The notes beneath the pieces are model-generated. The model ran no database searches, was not told the DNA's origin, and saw only the letters and a program-made list of their open reading frames with translations. From Gammaproteobacteria bacterium (lineage in GTDB: Bacteria > Pseudomonadota > Gammaproteobacteria > Pseudomonadales > Pseudohongiellaceae), in contig JAPPOG010000061.1 in NCBI GenBank assembly GCA_028818225.1, forward strand, positions 1 through 64,000: a stretch of 64,000 nucleotides of DNA, read 5' to 3'. This document shows positions 36,230-44,066 of this stretch, one piece after another. How positions within the stretch are numbered: position 1 is the stretch's first letter; each line of letters begins with the position of its first letter. Made by a program: the position numbers and the translations under genes.

Positions 36230-36253
36230 GGGAAGCAGATTTCTCTGCTTCCC
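36230..36253 (-). terminator. Terminator hairpin of decayed unit 1
   Basis: GGGAAGCAGA and TCTGCTTCCC form a 10-bp stem with a 4-nt loop. On the minus strand it is followed by a T-run (TTTTTTATT), as in an intrinsic terminator. It lies just after the isomerase-like gene and may also end that plus-strand transcript, though no T-run of note follows on the plus side. Confidence 0.75.
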
Positions 36254-36261
36254 TTACTTGA

Positions 36262-36413
36262 TGGTGCCGCCGCCAAGAGTCTGGTTTTTAGGCGAAAGAC
36301 GGGACTTGCTGATTGGAAAGGCTGCTCTAAAATCTGAGTAATTAGCTGCTTTCATGATAAACGTTTCGGTTAGCGATTTATTAGAAATCGCCAGGCGAAT
36401 TCGCTATAGAGGC
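36262..36413 (-). pseudogene. tRNA-Thr pseudogene, unit 1
   Basis: The 3' end (GACTCTTGGCGGCGGCACCA on the minus strand) and pieces of the anticodon and variable region (AATCAGCAAGTCCCG) are kept. The 5' arm reads GCCTCTATAG, which no longer pairs fully. The D-loop holds an insertion of about 70 nt, the anticodon loop is lost, and extra bases lie in the T arm. It should not make a working tRNA. Confidence 0.7.
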
Positions 36414-36460
36414 TTAAAGTGCGGGCAACTGGGAGTAGCTGACTTAAGTGCATTAAAAAA

Positions 36461-36482
36461 GGGAACAAGTAAACTTGTTCCC
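36461..36482 (-). terminator. Terminator hairpin of decayed unit 2
   Basis: GGGAACAAG and CTTGTTCCC form a 9-bp stem around TAAA, with six T after it on the minus strand and TTTT on the plus side. It is identical in sequence to the hairpin behind the intact tRNA. Confidence 0.8.
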
Positions 36483-36491
36483 TTTTGAAGA

Positions 36492-36641
36492 TGGTGCCGC
36501 CACCAAGAGTCTGGTTTTCAGGAGAGAGACGGGACCTGCTGATTAGAATGGCTGCTCTACGATTCGAGTAGTAAGAAACTCAACACAATCCGATTATATC
36601 TGAGATTTTTTTAAAGCCAGTGGGCGATTCGCTATAGCGGC
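36492..36641 (-). pseudogene. tRNA-Thr pseudogene, unit 2
   Basis: Both acceptor strands match the intact gene (GCCGCTA and TGGCGGCACCA) and could still pair. GTAGAGCAG and AATCAGCAGGTCCCG are kept. Between GCTATAG and GTAGAGCAG there is an insertion of about 70 nt, the anticodon triplet is missing, and about 15 extra bases lie in the T arm. Insertion at the same place in units 1 and D shows common origin. Confidence 0.72.
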
Positions 36642-36688
36642 TTAAAGTGCGGACAGCTGGGAGCAGCTGACTTAAGCGCATTAAAAAA

Positions 36689-36710
36689 GGGAACAAGTAA
36701 ACTTGTTCCC
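36689..36710 (-). terminator. Terminator of the intact tRNA-Thr
   Basis: The same GGGAACAAG/CTTGTTCCC hairpin as unit 2, 10 nt past the tRNA CCA end, followed on the minus strand by six T. A normal intrinsic terminator. Confidence 0.85.
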
Positions 36711-36719
36711 TTTTGAAAA

Positions 36720-36797
36720 TGGTGCCGCCACCAAGAGTCGAACTCGGGACCTGCTGATTACAAGTCAGCTGCTCTACCACGGCTGAGCTATAGCGGC
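36720..36797 (-). tRNA. tRNA-Thr (anticodon UGU)
   Basis: 78 nt including an encoded CCA. The acceptor GCCGCTA pairs with TGGCGGC (one G-U), the anticodon stem is GCTGA/TCAGC with loop CTTGTAA giving anticodon TGT, and the T arm is CCGAG-TTCGACT-CTTGG. It is close to E. coli tRNA-Thr(UGU), which reads ACA (and by wobble ACG). It is the only intact member of the array and the only tRNA gene seen in the window. Confidence 0.96.
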
Positions 36798-36826
36798 TTC
36801 GTTTGAGATATTTTAAGGAGGTTATC

Positions 36827-36943
36827 TCGAACCCGGTACAGCTGACTTGTCAGCTGCTCTACAAATCTTACTACTTTTCTAGATTGTAGATTTTCTGTTA
36901 AATCCTGCAACTATAGATGCCAATGGGCGTTCGCTATAGCGGC
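36827..36943 (-). pseudogene. tRNA-Thr relic, unit D
   Basis: On the minus strand it has the 5' end GCCGCTATAGCGAACGCCC, an insertion of about 70 nt, then GTAGAGCAGCTGAC, a rearranged GTCAGCTG, and a T-arm piece CCGGGTTCGA. The 3' acceptor and CCA are gone. CAGCTGAC (36839-36846) and GTCAGCTG (36849-36856) make a perfect 8-bp palindrome. It lies directly upstream of the intact tRNA and may overlap its promoter. Confidence 0.6.
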
Positions 36944-37011
36944 TTCGTATTAATCTTAGACCAAATCGAGTCGCGCATACTACAAAATATTAGGGGGTGG
37001 TTCAATAGCCC

Positions 37012-38133
37012 TCAGGCTGCGGCTTCCTGCTGCACGTAAGTGGCGCGGCGGCGGAGGAATGGTCGTTCAATGCAGTAATAGGTGGCTGCTGAGATGGCGA
37101 TCACCAGGGGCATGACGATCACGAAGACTTTGATCACGGCGGTGCCCAATGGATTATCCAGGTTAATGAGCGTATCCAGATTTCTCTGCATGAAAAAATC
37201 CAGCACCACATAGTGCACCAGGTATATTGAATAACTCACAGTGCCAAGACCGACCAATCCTTTTTTGATCAAAGCGGGATAGTGTCTTGCTATAGATAAA
37301 TAGCCTAATACGAAGAATGCCCAGGCGGCACCTTCGAGGGTGGTCCAGTATATCCAGACTGAATTGTTCAGACCCCCTCCTCCGAACTGGTTAAAGGTAT
37401 ACAAGCTCGCCAGGACAACAAATGTACCGATCACCGCGACCCAATCAAAGCGAGAGGATTCCTGAAATCGCTTTCGATAATAGATTCCCCCAAGCATGCC
37501 AATCAGGAATTGATCGATACGCCCCAGGATTGACCAGTAGGCGATATCGCGCATGTCGGCACCCTGATAAAAGGCAACAATTCTTATTAAAAGAAACACT
37601 GCTATAAGTATAACTAATGGCAGCCAGCCTTTACGCTGCACTGCCAGTAACAAGAATGGAAACACGAGATAGAAATGCCATTCCACGGCGATGGACCAGA
37701 ATACAAAAGTAAACGCGCCCCCGTTAATTGCGGTGTCACTATTGGCAAAAAAGAATATCGATTGCAGTAAGCCATACAGGTCAAAATTCTGCGGATTAAA
37801 AACGACTCCAAGAAATAGAAAGAAAAGGAAGAGCGGATAGGTCCGCAGAAATCGATTTCGAAAGAATCCGTAGTAATTTAGCTTCTTGTGCAGGGAACCT
37901 ACGGTGAAAACGAATCCACTTAGCACGAAAAACAAACTTACCGCCGTATGACCCTCAATGACCAGCGCAGAAAAAGGATTGTTGGCGCGAAACCAGTTAG
38001 CCGGATCATAGGGCGTCCCAAAGATAATCTTGTGGGCAATGAAATGGCTGCCATGAAAGTACAGGACCAGTAGTGCTGCGAATCCACGCAGATGATCCAG
38101 AGCCGGTATGTAGCCAAAATTTGTACTCTTCAT
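37012..38133 (-). CDS. Acyltransferase family 3 (OafA/YrhL-type) membrane protein
   Basis: A 373-residue integral membrane acyltransferase with about 10 hydrophobic segments. The signature ALDHLRGFAALLVLYFHGSH carries the catalytic histidine near residue 27, and the C-terminal CIERPFLRR is typical. Such enzymes O-acetylate or otherwise acylate surface polysaccharides, lipopolysaccharide or glycans, using a cytoplasmic acyl donor. No glycosyltransferases flank it, so the target is unknown. It stands alone on the minus strand between the tRNA array and a divergent sterol desaturase-like gene. Confidence 0.88.
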   Translation of the reverse strand: MKSTNFGYIPALDHLRGFAALLVLYFHGSHFIAHKIIFGTPYDPANWFRANNPFSALVIEGHTAVSLFFVLSGFVFTVGSLHKKLNYYGFFRNRFLRTYPLFLFFLFLGVVFNPQNFDLYGLLQSIFFFANSDTAINGGAFTFVFWSIAVEWHFYLVFPFLLLAVQRKGWLPLVILIAVFLLIRIVAFYQGADMRDIAYWSILGRIDQFLIGMLGGIYYRKRFQESSRFDWVAVIGTFVVLASLYTFNQFGGGGLNNSVWIYWTTLEGAAWAFFVLGYLSIARHYPALIKKGLVGLGTVSYSIYLVHYVVLDFFMQRNLDTLINLDNPLGTAVIKVFVIVMPLVIAISAATYYCIERPFLRRRATYVQQEAAA

Positions 38134-38238
38134 GCAGAATCAAATCGACAGATTGAGAAGGAAATGAAGCATACTAAGTTAAACCGAATTTTGCTAAAGT
38201 ATTCACGGGCTTAGCGGCATTGTGATCAGGTATCTGAA

Positions 38239-39105
38239 TTGAATATTTCTCCATCAATACAAGAATTTTTCCAGATGATGGCTCTGTGGGGCTGGATCTG
38301 GATTATTCCTATTCTGGAAAGGTTATTTCCCCTAAAAGGGCAGAAGTTTATTCGTCCGGGAATGATCAATGATCTGATTCATACCTACCATCGTGTCCAT
38401 CTCTGGAGCTTTATCAATGCCGCGCTGATTGCCTGGCTAGCTACCTATGCGCAAGCGCATGGTGGCGAGGGACCTTTTGGCAGGGGCGCGTTAAGCAACG
38501 CCCATTGGTCAATTACAGCTCTGTGCGTGATGTTGTTTGGTCATGTTTCTTTTTATGTTGCGCACTATGCCAGCCACAAAGTTCCTATGTTGTGGCAGTT
38601 TCACAAAGTACATCACAGTTCCTTGAATCTTGATTCCTTCTCAACCAGTCGTTTCCATGTCTTCGACAAGACATTGTTTGCAGCCCCTTATTTGCTCTTG
38701 GTAACCTATTTTCAACCGGACCCCGGAATTGTGTTCCTGTTTGTTTCTCTGAATGATTTCTGGGGACGTTATGGCCATGGGAATATTAAAGATCCCCACT
38801 GGATTGGCTACTTCATGAGTAATCCGAAGTTTCATCGCTGGCATCATTCCAATCATCCTGAAGCCATCGATAAAAACTTCTCTGCCGAATTCAATTTTCT
38901 CGACTGGGTTTTCGGAACGGCCTACTACCCGAAAGACAAAATTCCAGCGGACTTTGGCTTTGAAGGTTATAGTAACAACATCATCGTTCAGCATTATCAA
39001 CCATTTATTGATTGTCATAACATAGTGAAAAAAGATGGCTGGATGGCACTCTTACGTAAGCCTAAACAACCCGAACCCGATGGTTTGGAAATCGTCCACG
39101 ACTGA
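38239..39105 (+). CDS. Sterol desaturase/fatty acid hydroxylase superfamily protein
   Basis: A 288-residue membrane di-iron enzyme. The histidine boxes are HYASH, HKVHH and HRWHH, with further histidines in RYGHGN and SNHPEA. At least two or three membrane segments precede the boxes (MALWGWIWIIPI, INAALIAWLATYA, ITALCVMLFG). The start is given as TTG 38239. ATG 38275 is a possible later start. The family hydroxylates or desaturates sterols, fatty acids, carotenoids or alkylglycerols. The substrate here is unknown. It is 5 bp upstream of pgi, so probably cotranscribed with it. Confidence 0.8.
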   Translation: MNISPSIQEFFQMMALWGWIWIIPILERLFPLKGQKFIRPGMINDLIHTYHRVHLWSFINAALIAWLATYAQAHGGEGPFGRGALSNAHWSITALCVMLFGHVSFYVAHYASHKVPMLWQFHKVHHSSLNLDSFSTSRFHVFDKTLFAAPYLLLVTYFQPDPGIVFLFVSLNDFWGRYGHGNIKDPHWIGYFMSNPKFHRWHHSNHPEAIDKNFSAEFNFLDWVFGTAYYPKDKIPADFGFEGYSNNIIVQHYQPFIDCHNIVKKDGWMALLRKPKQPEPDGLEIVHD

Positions 39106-39110
39106 CTCAC

Positions 39111-40688
39111 ATGACCAACCCCACTGAAACTGATGCCTGGAAAGGGCTCCAATACCATTGCGCTGATTTCAAGCGCGATGATTTCCGCCTCGCGCAACTT
39201 TTTGAGAACCAGGATCGATTCTCGCAATTTTCTATACAGCATGAAAATCTGCTATTGGATTACTCGAAGAATTTTGCAAGCAGAGAATCCATTAAAACTC
39301 TGATTCAACTCGCTCAGGAGATGGACGTACCTGAAGCAATCAATGCCATGTTTGCTGGAGAGAAAATAAATACAACTGAAGATCGAGCGGCTTTGCATAC
39401 TGCCTTAAGAATTCCCGTGGAAGAAAACTCGAATCCGGAAATTATAGATTGCCTCCGGCGGATGGATGCATTCGTTGCTGCAATTCATTCTGGAGAGTGG
39501 CAAGGCTATTCTGGCGAGAAAATTACTGATATCGTAAATATTGGCATTGGAGGCTCAGATCTAGGCCCCGCATTTGTTAATGAAGCCTTATCGGCCTGCG
39601 CTATCAATGAGCTCACCCTGCATTTCGTTTCCAATATTGACCCAGCCCATCTCGATGACTTGCTTGTTACTCTTAATCCAGCAACAACACTCTTTATAGT
39701 CTCATCCAAGTCATTCTCAACACTCGAGACAAAAGAGAATGCCGAGGCGGCCAGAAAATGGTTACTTGCTCATAACGAGTCTATTTCTTCAGTAGAGAAA
39801 CATTTCATTGCTGTGACCAGTAATTTAGATGCTGCTACAGATTTTGGAATAGCCTCAACCAATCTTTTCCCCATGTGGGACTGGGTAGGTGGTCGTTTTT
39901 CCCTCTGGTCGGCGATCGGCCTTCCTGTCGCCCTGGCGATTGGCATGGAAAACTTTCGTTCATTACTCGACGGCGCCTACTCCATGGACAAACACTTTCA
40001 AACCGCAGAACTTGGAAAAAATATTCCTGTCATGATGGCATTGCTATCGGTTTGGTACACAGCTTTCTTCGATGCCCATAGCCATGCAGTAATTCCCTAT
40101 AGTCAAAAACTTGAACAGTTCCCTAAATACCTGCAGCAACTAACTATGGAAAGCCTCGGCAAAAGTGTGAGCAATGATAACGAAACCGTTTCAACTAAAA
40201 CCGGGAATGTTCTCTGGGGCTCTGCCGGCACAAATTGCCAACACTCGTTTTTCCAATTGCTACATCAGGGCACCGAACTCATTCCTATCGATTTCATTAG
40301 TGTAATAAAGCCGACCAGTGATGGGAGCAATGCTTTTCGAAGGCATAATCAACTGCTGGCAAATTCACTGGGGCAGAGTCTCGCACTAATGCATGGTAAT
40401 AGTGCATCACCTGATCCTCACAGGCGAATTATCGGAAATAAACCTAGCAATACACTACTAATCGATGAGCTTAATCCCTACAACCTGGGCAGCCTGATTG
40501 CGATTTATGAACACAAAACCTATGTACAAAGCGTAATTTGGAATATAAATGCCTTCGATCAATGGGGAGTCGAGTTGGGCAAGAAACAAGCGGCGCTACT
40601 TTTTAATGCCTTGGAAAGCGAATCGGTTGATTTTGATCTGGACAATTCCACCCTCGGGCTCATCGAACACATTAAGAATCAACGTTAG
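39111..40688 (+). CDS. pgi: Glucose-6-phosphate isomerase
   Basis: A 525-residue Pgi, a little shorter than the 549 of E. coli. It has NIGIGGSDLGP, SKSFSTLETKENA and the second SIS domain with GKSVSNDNE and the lysine in the C-terminal DQWGVELGK signature. It interconverts glucose-6-phosphate and fructose-6-phosphate in the cytoplasm, linking the Entner-Doudoroff operon with gluconeogenesis and the mannose/nucleotide-sugar genes at 45.8-49.4 kb. ATG 39111 follows the preceding gene by 5 bp without a strong SD. Confidence 0.95.
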   Translation: MTNPTETDAWKGLQYHCADFKRDDFRLAQLFENQDRFSQFSIQHENLLLDYSKNFASRESIKTLIQLAQEMDVPEAINAMFAGEKINTTEDRAALHTALRIPVEENSNPEIIDCLRRMDAFVAAIHSGEWQGYSGEKITDIVNIGIGGSDLGPAFVNEALSACAINELTLHFVSNIDPAHLDDLLVTLNPATTLFIVSSKSFSTLETKENAEAARKWLLAHNESISSVEKHFIAVTSNLDAATDFGIASTNLFPMWDWVGGRFSLWSAIGLPVALAIGMENFRSLLDGAYSMDKHFQTAELGKNIPVMMALLSVWYTAFFDAHSHAVIPYSQKLEQFPKYLQQLTMESLGKSVSNDNETVSTKTGNVLWGSAGTNCQHSFFQLLHQGTELIPIDFISVIKPTSDGSNAFRRHNQLLANSLGQSLALMHGNSASPDPHRRIIGNKPSNTLLIDELNPYNLGSLIAIYEHKTYVQSVIWNINAFDQWGVELGKKQAALLFNALESESVDFDLDNSTLGLIEHIKNQR

Positions 40689-40697
40689 AAAACAAAA

Positions 40698-42086
40698 ATG
40701 AACAACCCGAGCGAAAAAATTATTGTAGGAAGCGAAGAATGGGTATCTATGCCGATGCTGGGCATACCATTAATCAAAGTTCGCGTAGATTCAGGCGCAA
40801 AAACTTCTTCTCTTCATGCGTTCAATATCAAGGGTTTCAAGCGCAGTGGTGCGCCCTGGGTATCATTCGAAGTCCATCCTTTACAAAATAATCGCCGCAT
40901 TATTACCAGGCACGAAACAGAAGTAATAGATCGGAGAACCGTACGTAGTTCGAGTGGTGTGTCAGAAAAAAGGTATGTGATTAGAGTTCTACTGCAGCTA
41001 GCCGGCCAAAGCTGGGACATTGAAGTCACTCTTACGAACAGGGATGCCATGGGCTACAGAATGCTGCTCGGGCGAGAGGCGATGGAAGGAAGAATTCTTG
41101 TCGATCCTTCATCGAACTTTCTTTGTGGTGAATACTCAACAGAGGATATCCATGAACAATATGGTCACACACCTCCGCCTATTGATGGTTTGAATATTGG
41201 GTTATTAGCAAGCAATCCGGAACTCTACAGTAATAAGCGTATCTTGGAAGCGGGCGAAGAAAGAGGTCACCGGATTCGTTTCTATGACATAAAACAGTGT
41301 TACATGAAGCTGGATGCCGTAAATCCAGAAATACACTACAGAGGAGGAAGAATCCTAAACGATCTCGATGCTGTTATACCAAGAGTTAAACCCAGTATTA
41401 CCTTTTATGGTTGCGCCTTGGTAAGACATTTCGAAAGCATTGGAGTTTATGCGCTAAACTCTTCACAGGCTATTACCGGCGCAAGGGATAAACTTTATTC
41501 AATGCAGGTATTACTGCAGAATGGTTTGGATATTCCTGTTAGTGGTTTTGCGAATTCGCCAATCGATACTGCCGACCTGATTGACATGGTGGATGGAGCA
41601 CCGTTAATCGTTAAACTACTCCAGGGTACCCAGGGACAAGGGGTTGTCCTCGCCGAGACCAAGAAAGCATCCGAATCAGTTATTAATGCGTTCAAATCTC
41701 TTCGCGCCAATTTGCTGGTACAGGAATTTATCAAGGAAGCCGATGGGACAGACCTGCGGCTCTTTGTTGTCGATGGCAAAGTTGTTGCGGCAATGCAAAG
41801 AAAAGCTGCTGCTGGCGAGTTCAGGGCAAATATTCACAGGGGAGGGAGCGCGACCCTGATCAAGCCTTCAGTGACAGAGAGAAGAATGGCCACCAAGGCA
41901 GCGCGAGTCCTGGGCCTAAAAGTTGCCGGCGTAGATATAATTCGTTCAGAAAAAGGACCCTTGCTGCTGGAAGTAAATTCTTCACCGGGCCTGGAAGCCA
42001 TTGAAGATGCTACTGGAAAAGACTTGGCTGGCATCATGATTAGTGCTATTGAAAAGCAATTAGGCTGGAAAAGGCCTTTGCCCTAG
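40698..42086 (+). CDS. Fusion of RimB-type retropepsin-like zinc protease domain with RimK ATP-grasp glutamate ligase
   Basis: A 462-residue two-domain protein. Residues of about 1-150 match the ATP-dependent zinc protease/RimB family: VRVDSGAKTSSLHA (D31) and MLLGREAMEGRILVDP. Residues of about 165-460 are a RimK-like ATP-grasp ligase with VKLLQGTQGQGVVLAE, LVQEFIKEADGTDLRLFVV and LLLEVNSSPGLEAIE. RimK adds glutamates to the C-terminus of ribosomal protein S6, and RimB is reported as a modulating protease partner. Having both in one chain suggests a built-in add/remove module. It lies between pgi and a GNAT gene on the same strand. Confidence 0.85.
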   Translation: MNNPSEKIIVGSEEWVSMPMLGIPLIKVRVDSGAKTSSLHAFNIKGFKRSGAPWVSFEVHPLQNNRRIITRHETEVIDRRTVRSSSGVSEKRYVIRVLLQLAGQSWDIEVTLTNRDAMGYRMLLGREAMEGRILVDPSSNFLCGEYSTEDIHEQYGHTPPPIDGLNIGLLASNPELYSNKRILEAGEERGHRIRFYDIKQCYMKLDAVNPEIHYRGGRILNDLDAVIPRVKPSITFYGCALVRHFESIGVYALNSSQAITGARDKLYSMQVLLQNGLDIPVSGFANSPIDTADLIDMVDGAPLIVKLLQGTQGQGVVLAETKKASESVINAFKSLRANLLVQEFIKEADGTDLRLFVVDGKVVAAMQRKAAAGEFRANIHRGGSATLIKPSVTERRMATKAARVLGLKVAGVDIIRSEKGPLLLEVNSSPGLEAIEDATGKDLAGIMISAIEKQLGWKRPLP

Positions 42087-42098
42087 CAGGCAAATTCA

Positions 42099-42539
42099 AT
42101 GCATCAAAACATTGTCTGGCGTAATGGCACAACTAACGATGAAGAATGGATGTTTGCTTTATTCAAGCGCACCATGCAGCATTATATTGAATCAGCATTC
42201 GGCTGGGATGAACTGCTACAAAAAGAAAGCTTTATTACCGCGCTGCCAATCAAGCAATTCCAGATACTCGCATTAGATAATAATCCCATTGGCGCCTACC
42301 ACATCAGCGCTAAACCAGATCACCTGGTACTGGATATGATCCTGGTGGAACCGGAATTCCAGGGTCAGGGCTGGGGAAAGTCTTTATTGAACCGGGTGAA
42401 AACCGAATCCCTCAAACTAAACAAGCCGGTCCAATTAAGCGTATTAAAGTCGAATCCTGCCATAGATTTCCACCTGAAAGAAGGATTCGAGAGGTTCGAC
42501 TCTGACTCTCACAGCATAAAAATGTTGTGGCGTGGCTAA
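42099..42539 (+). CDS. GNAT-family N-acetyltransferase
   Basis: A 146-residue GNAT protein. The acetyl-CoA motif reads LVEPEFQGQGWGKSLLNRV, and the C-terminal VLKSNPAIDFHLKEGFE is the usual motif B region. The substrate is unknown. It starts 12 bp after the RimB-RimK gene and may acetylate a target connected to it, but that is only context. Confidence 0.8.
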   Translation: MHQNIVWRNGTTNDEEWMFALFKRTMQHYIESAFGWDELLQKESFITALPIKQFQILALDNNPIGAYHISAKPDHLVLDMILVEPEFQGQGWGKSLLNRVKTESLKLNKPVQLSVLKSNPAIDFHLKEGFERFDSDSHSIKMLWRG

Positions 42540-43001
42540 GCAGTCCGTTGCAGTTCAGCGCACCCTGTCTAATTGCTGAATACTAATTATCTCGATTGGA
42601 CAAATCCAAATTTGTCATGCTGAGTAAGCCTTATTGTAATTTTAGTTACCGTTTGCATGCAGACTTCTTTGCCAGTACTTCTTGCAATCAGCTTTTATGT
42701 AATAACATGCCTGCCCCTTTCGAAATTTATTGGGACCCACTAACAGACTACCTAAAGCAAATAATTTTTTTGTTTATTGTTTACACATGCTTCACGCTCA
42801 GTACCATTCGATGATTAAAACATTGCGAGCTCACCGGAATAGATGCTGAAGTCTTTTTGCCAGTTGTCCCTCATCCAAAGAAAGGCGCGCCGATAGCTTA
42901 GCGACGGCTTTCACAACCACAAAGGCATAAAATGCGCAGTGGTGACGGCACCTAAAAACGTACATCGCCACTGAAACGTCCGCCAGTTTAAATCCGATTA
43001 C
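42540..43001. other. Gene-free stretch between GNAT gene and gamma-glutamylcyclotransferase-like gene
   Basis: A 462-bp gap. A 72-codon open stretch at 42596-42814 shows no family motif, no ribosome site and an unlikely composition, so I do not call it a gene. I see no terminator, promoter or repeat here. Confidence 0.5.
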
Positions 43002-43352
43002 TTATGAATTAGCAGAACCCTGGTACATTTCGTTGAATGTGTAGACGAATGCTCGAATCTTATTGCCATCTGCTAATTCCACTTCAGCAAGCTCCCGCTT
43101 GTAAGCATCACCTTCAAACTCATCCAATACATGCCAATAACTGGCCAATTGCGCAGAGCGAAAAATTTGTCCCTTAATTATGTCTCCTTCTGCATCGAGA
43201 ATTATCACGGGAAAACCTGATACAGCTCCCCATCCCGCTGTATGCAGTGTGCCCCGAATGGTGGCGGGCTCCCATGTCCCGTCTAAATCAGCCAGGACAT
43301 GTTCGTTTGGTTTTCCGGGCGCCAGCGTCCCATAGACAAAGAGTCTGTTCAT
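43002..43352 (-). CDS. Gamma-glutamylcyclotransferase-like (AIG2/GGCT fold) protein
   Basis: A 116-residue GGCT-fold protein. The YGTLAPG motif (7-13) forms the substrate loop, and E80 in LDEFEG is at the place of the catalytic glutamate. Members cyclise the glutamyl end of gamma-glutamyl-amines or peptides, releasing 5-oxoproline. A DUF2277 gene lies 12 bp upstream on the same strand. Confidence 0.85.
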   Translation of the reverse strand: MNRLFVYGTLAPGKPNEHVLADLDGTWEPATIRGTLHTAGWGAVSGFPVIILDAEGDIIKGQIFRSAQLASYWHVLDEFEGDAYKRELAEVELADGNKIRAFVYTFNEMYQGSANS

Positions 43353-43364
43353 GCCTGCAGAATT

Positions 43365-43649
43365 TCAGGTAGCCGAAATAGAGCCGCCGAAACGTTGGGC
43401 GGCCCGTGCTCTGGCTTTTGCTCGCTCCGCTTCGCGATTCTTTGGAGGCGCACTGGTTGTAAGGCTTGCCAGGAGCTTTCTTGTAGAGAGCTCGATTTCA
43501 TCAATGGCTTCATCGAATGACGATTCATTTGCTTTGGATGGCTTGTTGGAGCCACTGACTTTTCTTACATATTGAGTCGCTGCCGCACGAATCTCATCGT
43601 CAGTCGCCGGTGGGTCAAAATTGAACAGGATACGAATGTTTCTGCACAT
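43365..43649 (-). CDS. DUF2277 family protein
   Basis: A 94-residue protein starting MCRNIRILFNFDPPAT, the characteristic DUF2277 opening, with EIRAAATQYVRKVSG after it. The C-terminal third (REAERAKARARAAQRFGG) is highly charged and helical. The function is unknown. It is probably cotranscribed with the GGCT-like gene 12 bp downstream, and it follows the broken GNAT gene by 9 bp. Confidence 0.82.
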   Translation of the reverse strand: MCRNIRILFNFDPPATDDEIRAAATQYVRKVSGSNKPSKANESSFDEAIDEIELSTRKLLASLTTSAPPKNREAERAKARARAAQRFGGSISAT

Positions 43650-43658
43650 AATATTCCC

Positions 43659-44066
43659 CTAAGTTTTCTCGTAAACCATTCCCTCTGAGGCAGGACGAGT
43701 AAGTTTAAAACCAAACTTCTCATAAAGCTCAGGTACATCAGCCATGAGATCGATATATGAACCGGGATAGGCAGCTTGATCAATGAAATTCATTATGGAA
43801 TGCATAATTTTGGAACCCAGACCCTGCCTTTAATGTTCAGGATCGACCGCAACATCCACTATTTCAAAATTAATGGCACCGTCTCCAACTACTCTCCCCA
43901 TGCCGACAGTTTTTTCACCGCACACTATTTGTACTCCAAACAAACTATTCGGCAATCCCTTTTCCACTGCCTCTCTGGGTCTTGGAGATAATCCACTTAC
44001 ATCTCGTAGTCGCATGAAATCATCTACCGAAGCTACTTCTTCCACAACATCATACATCTTGAGCAT
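43659..44066 (-). pseudogene. GNAT acetyltransferase gene with in-frame ochre codon
   Basis: The frame from ATG 44066 reads a GNAT N-terminal half up to VDVAVDPEH, meets TAA at 43830-43832, then continues in the same frame with RQGLGSKIM and ends YEKFGFKLTRPASEGMVYEKT at TAG 43659-43661. The stop falls exactly at the first position of the acetyl-CoA motif (Q/R-x-x-G-x-G), where glutamine (CAA) is expected. One C-to-T change explains it, and both halves are otherwise intact, 135 codons in all. It is a recent nonsense mutation, a sequencing error or a suppressed stop. The start overlaps the membrane protein gene by 17 bp. Confidence 0.85.

Larger units (their letters stand above)
36209..36943 (-). 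repeat. Tandem array of four tRNA-Thr/terminator units (one intact, three decayed)
   Basis: Read on the minus strand, the array runs: decayed unit D (36943-36827), intact tRNA (36797-36720) and its hairpin, decayed unit 2 (36641-36492) and its hairpin, decayed unit 1 (36413-36262) and its hairpin. The three hairpins start at 36230, 36461 and 36689, giving periods of 231 and 228 bp. Decayed units share the tRNA 5' end GCCGCTATAG and then a common insertion before GTAGAGCAG or its relic. The flanking CTGACTTAAG stretches are also repeated. It looks like tandem duplication followed by decay. Confidence 0.8.

Noticed and set aside
36580-36780. Open frame of 66 codons on the minus strand across the tRNA region
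   Set aside because: It runs through the intact tRNA-Thr, its terminator and unit 2, which explain the sequence fully.
36209-36943. CRISPR-like or integrase-type repeat array
   Set aside because: The period is about 230 bp, the units are tRNA-derived, and no cas or integrase gene is near.
42596-42814. Open frame of 72 codons in the gap after the GNAT gene
   Set aside because: No ribosome site, no family motif and an odd composition. Its neighbours do not suggest an operon.
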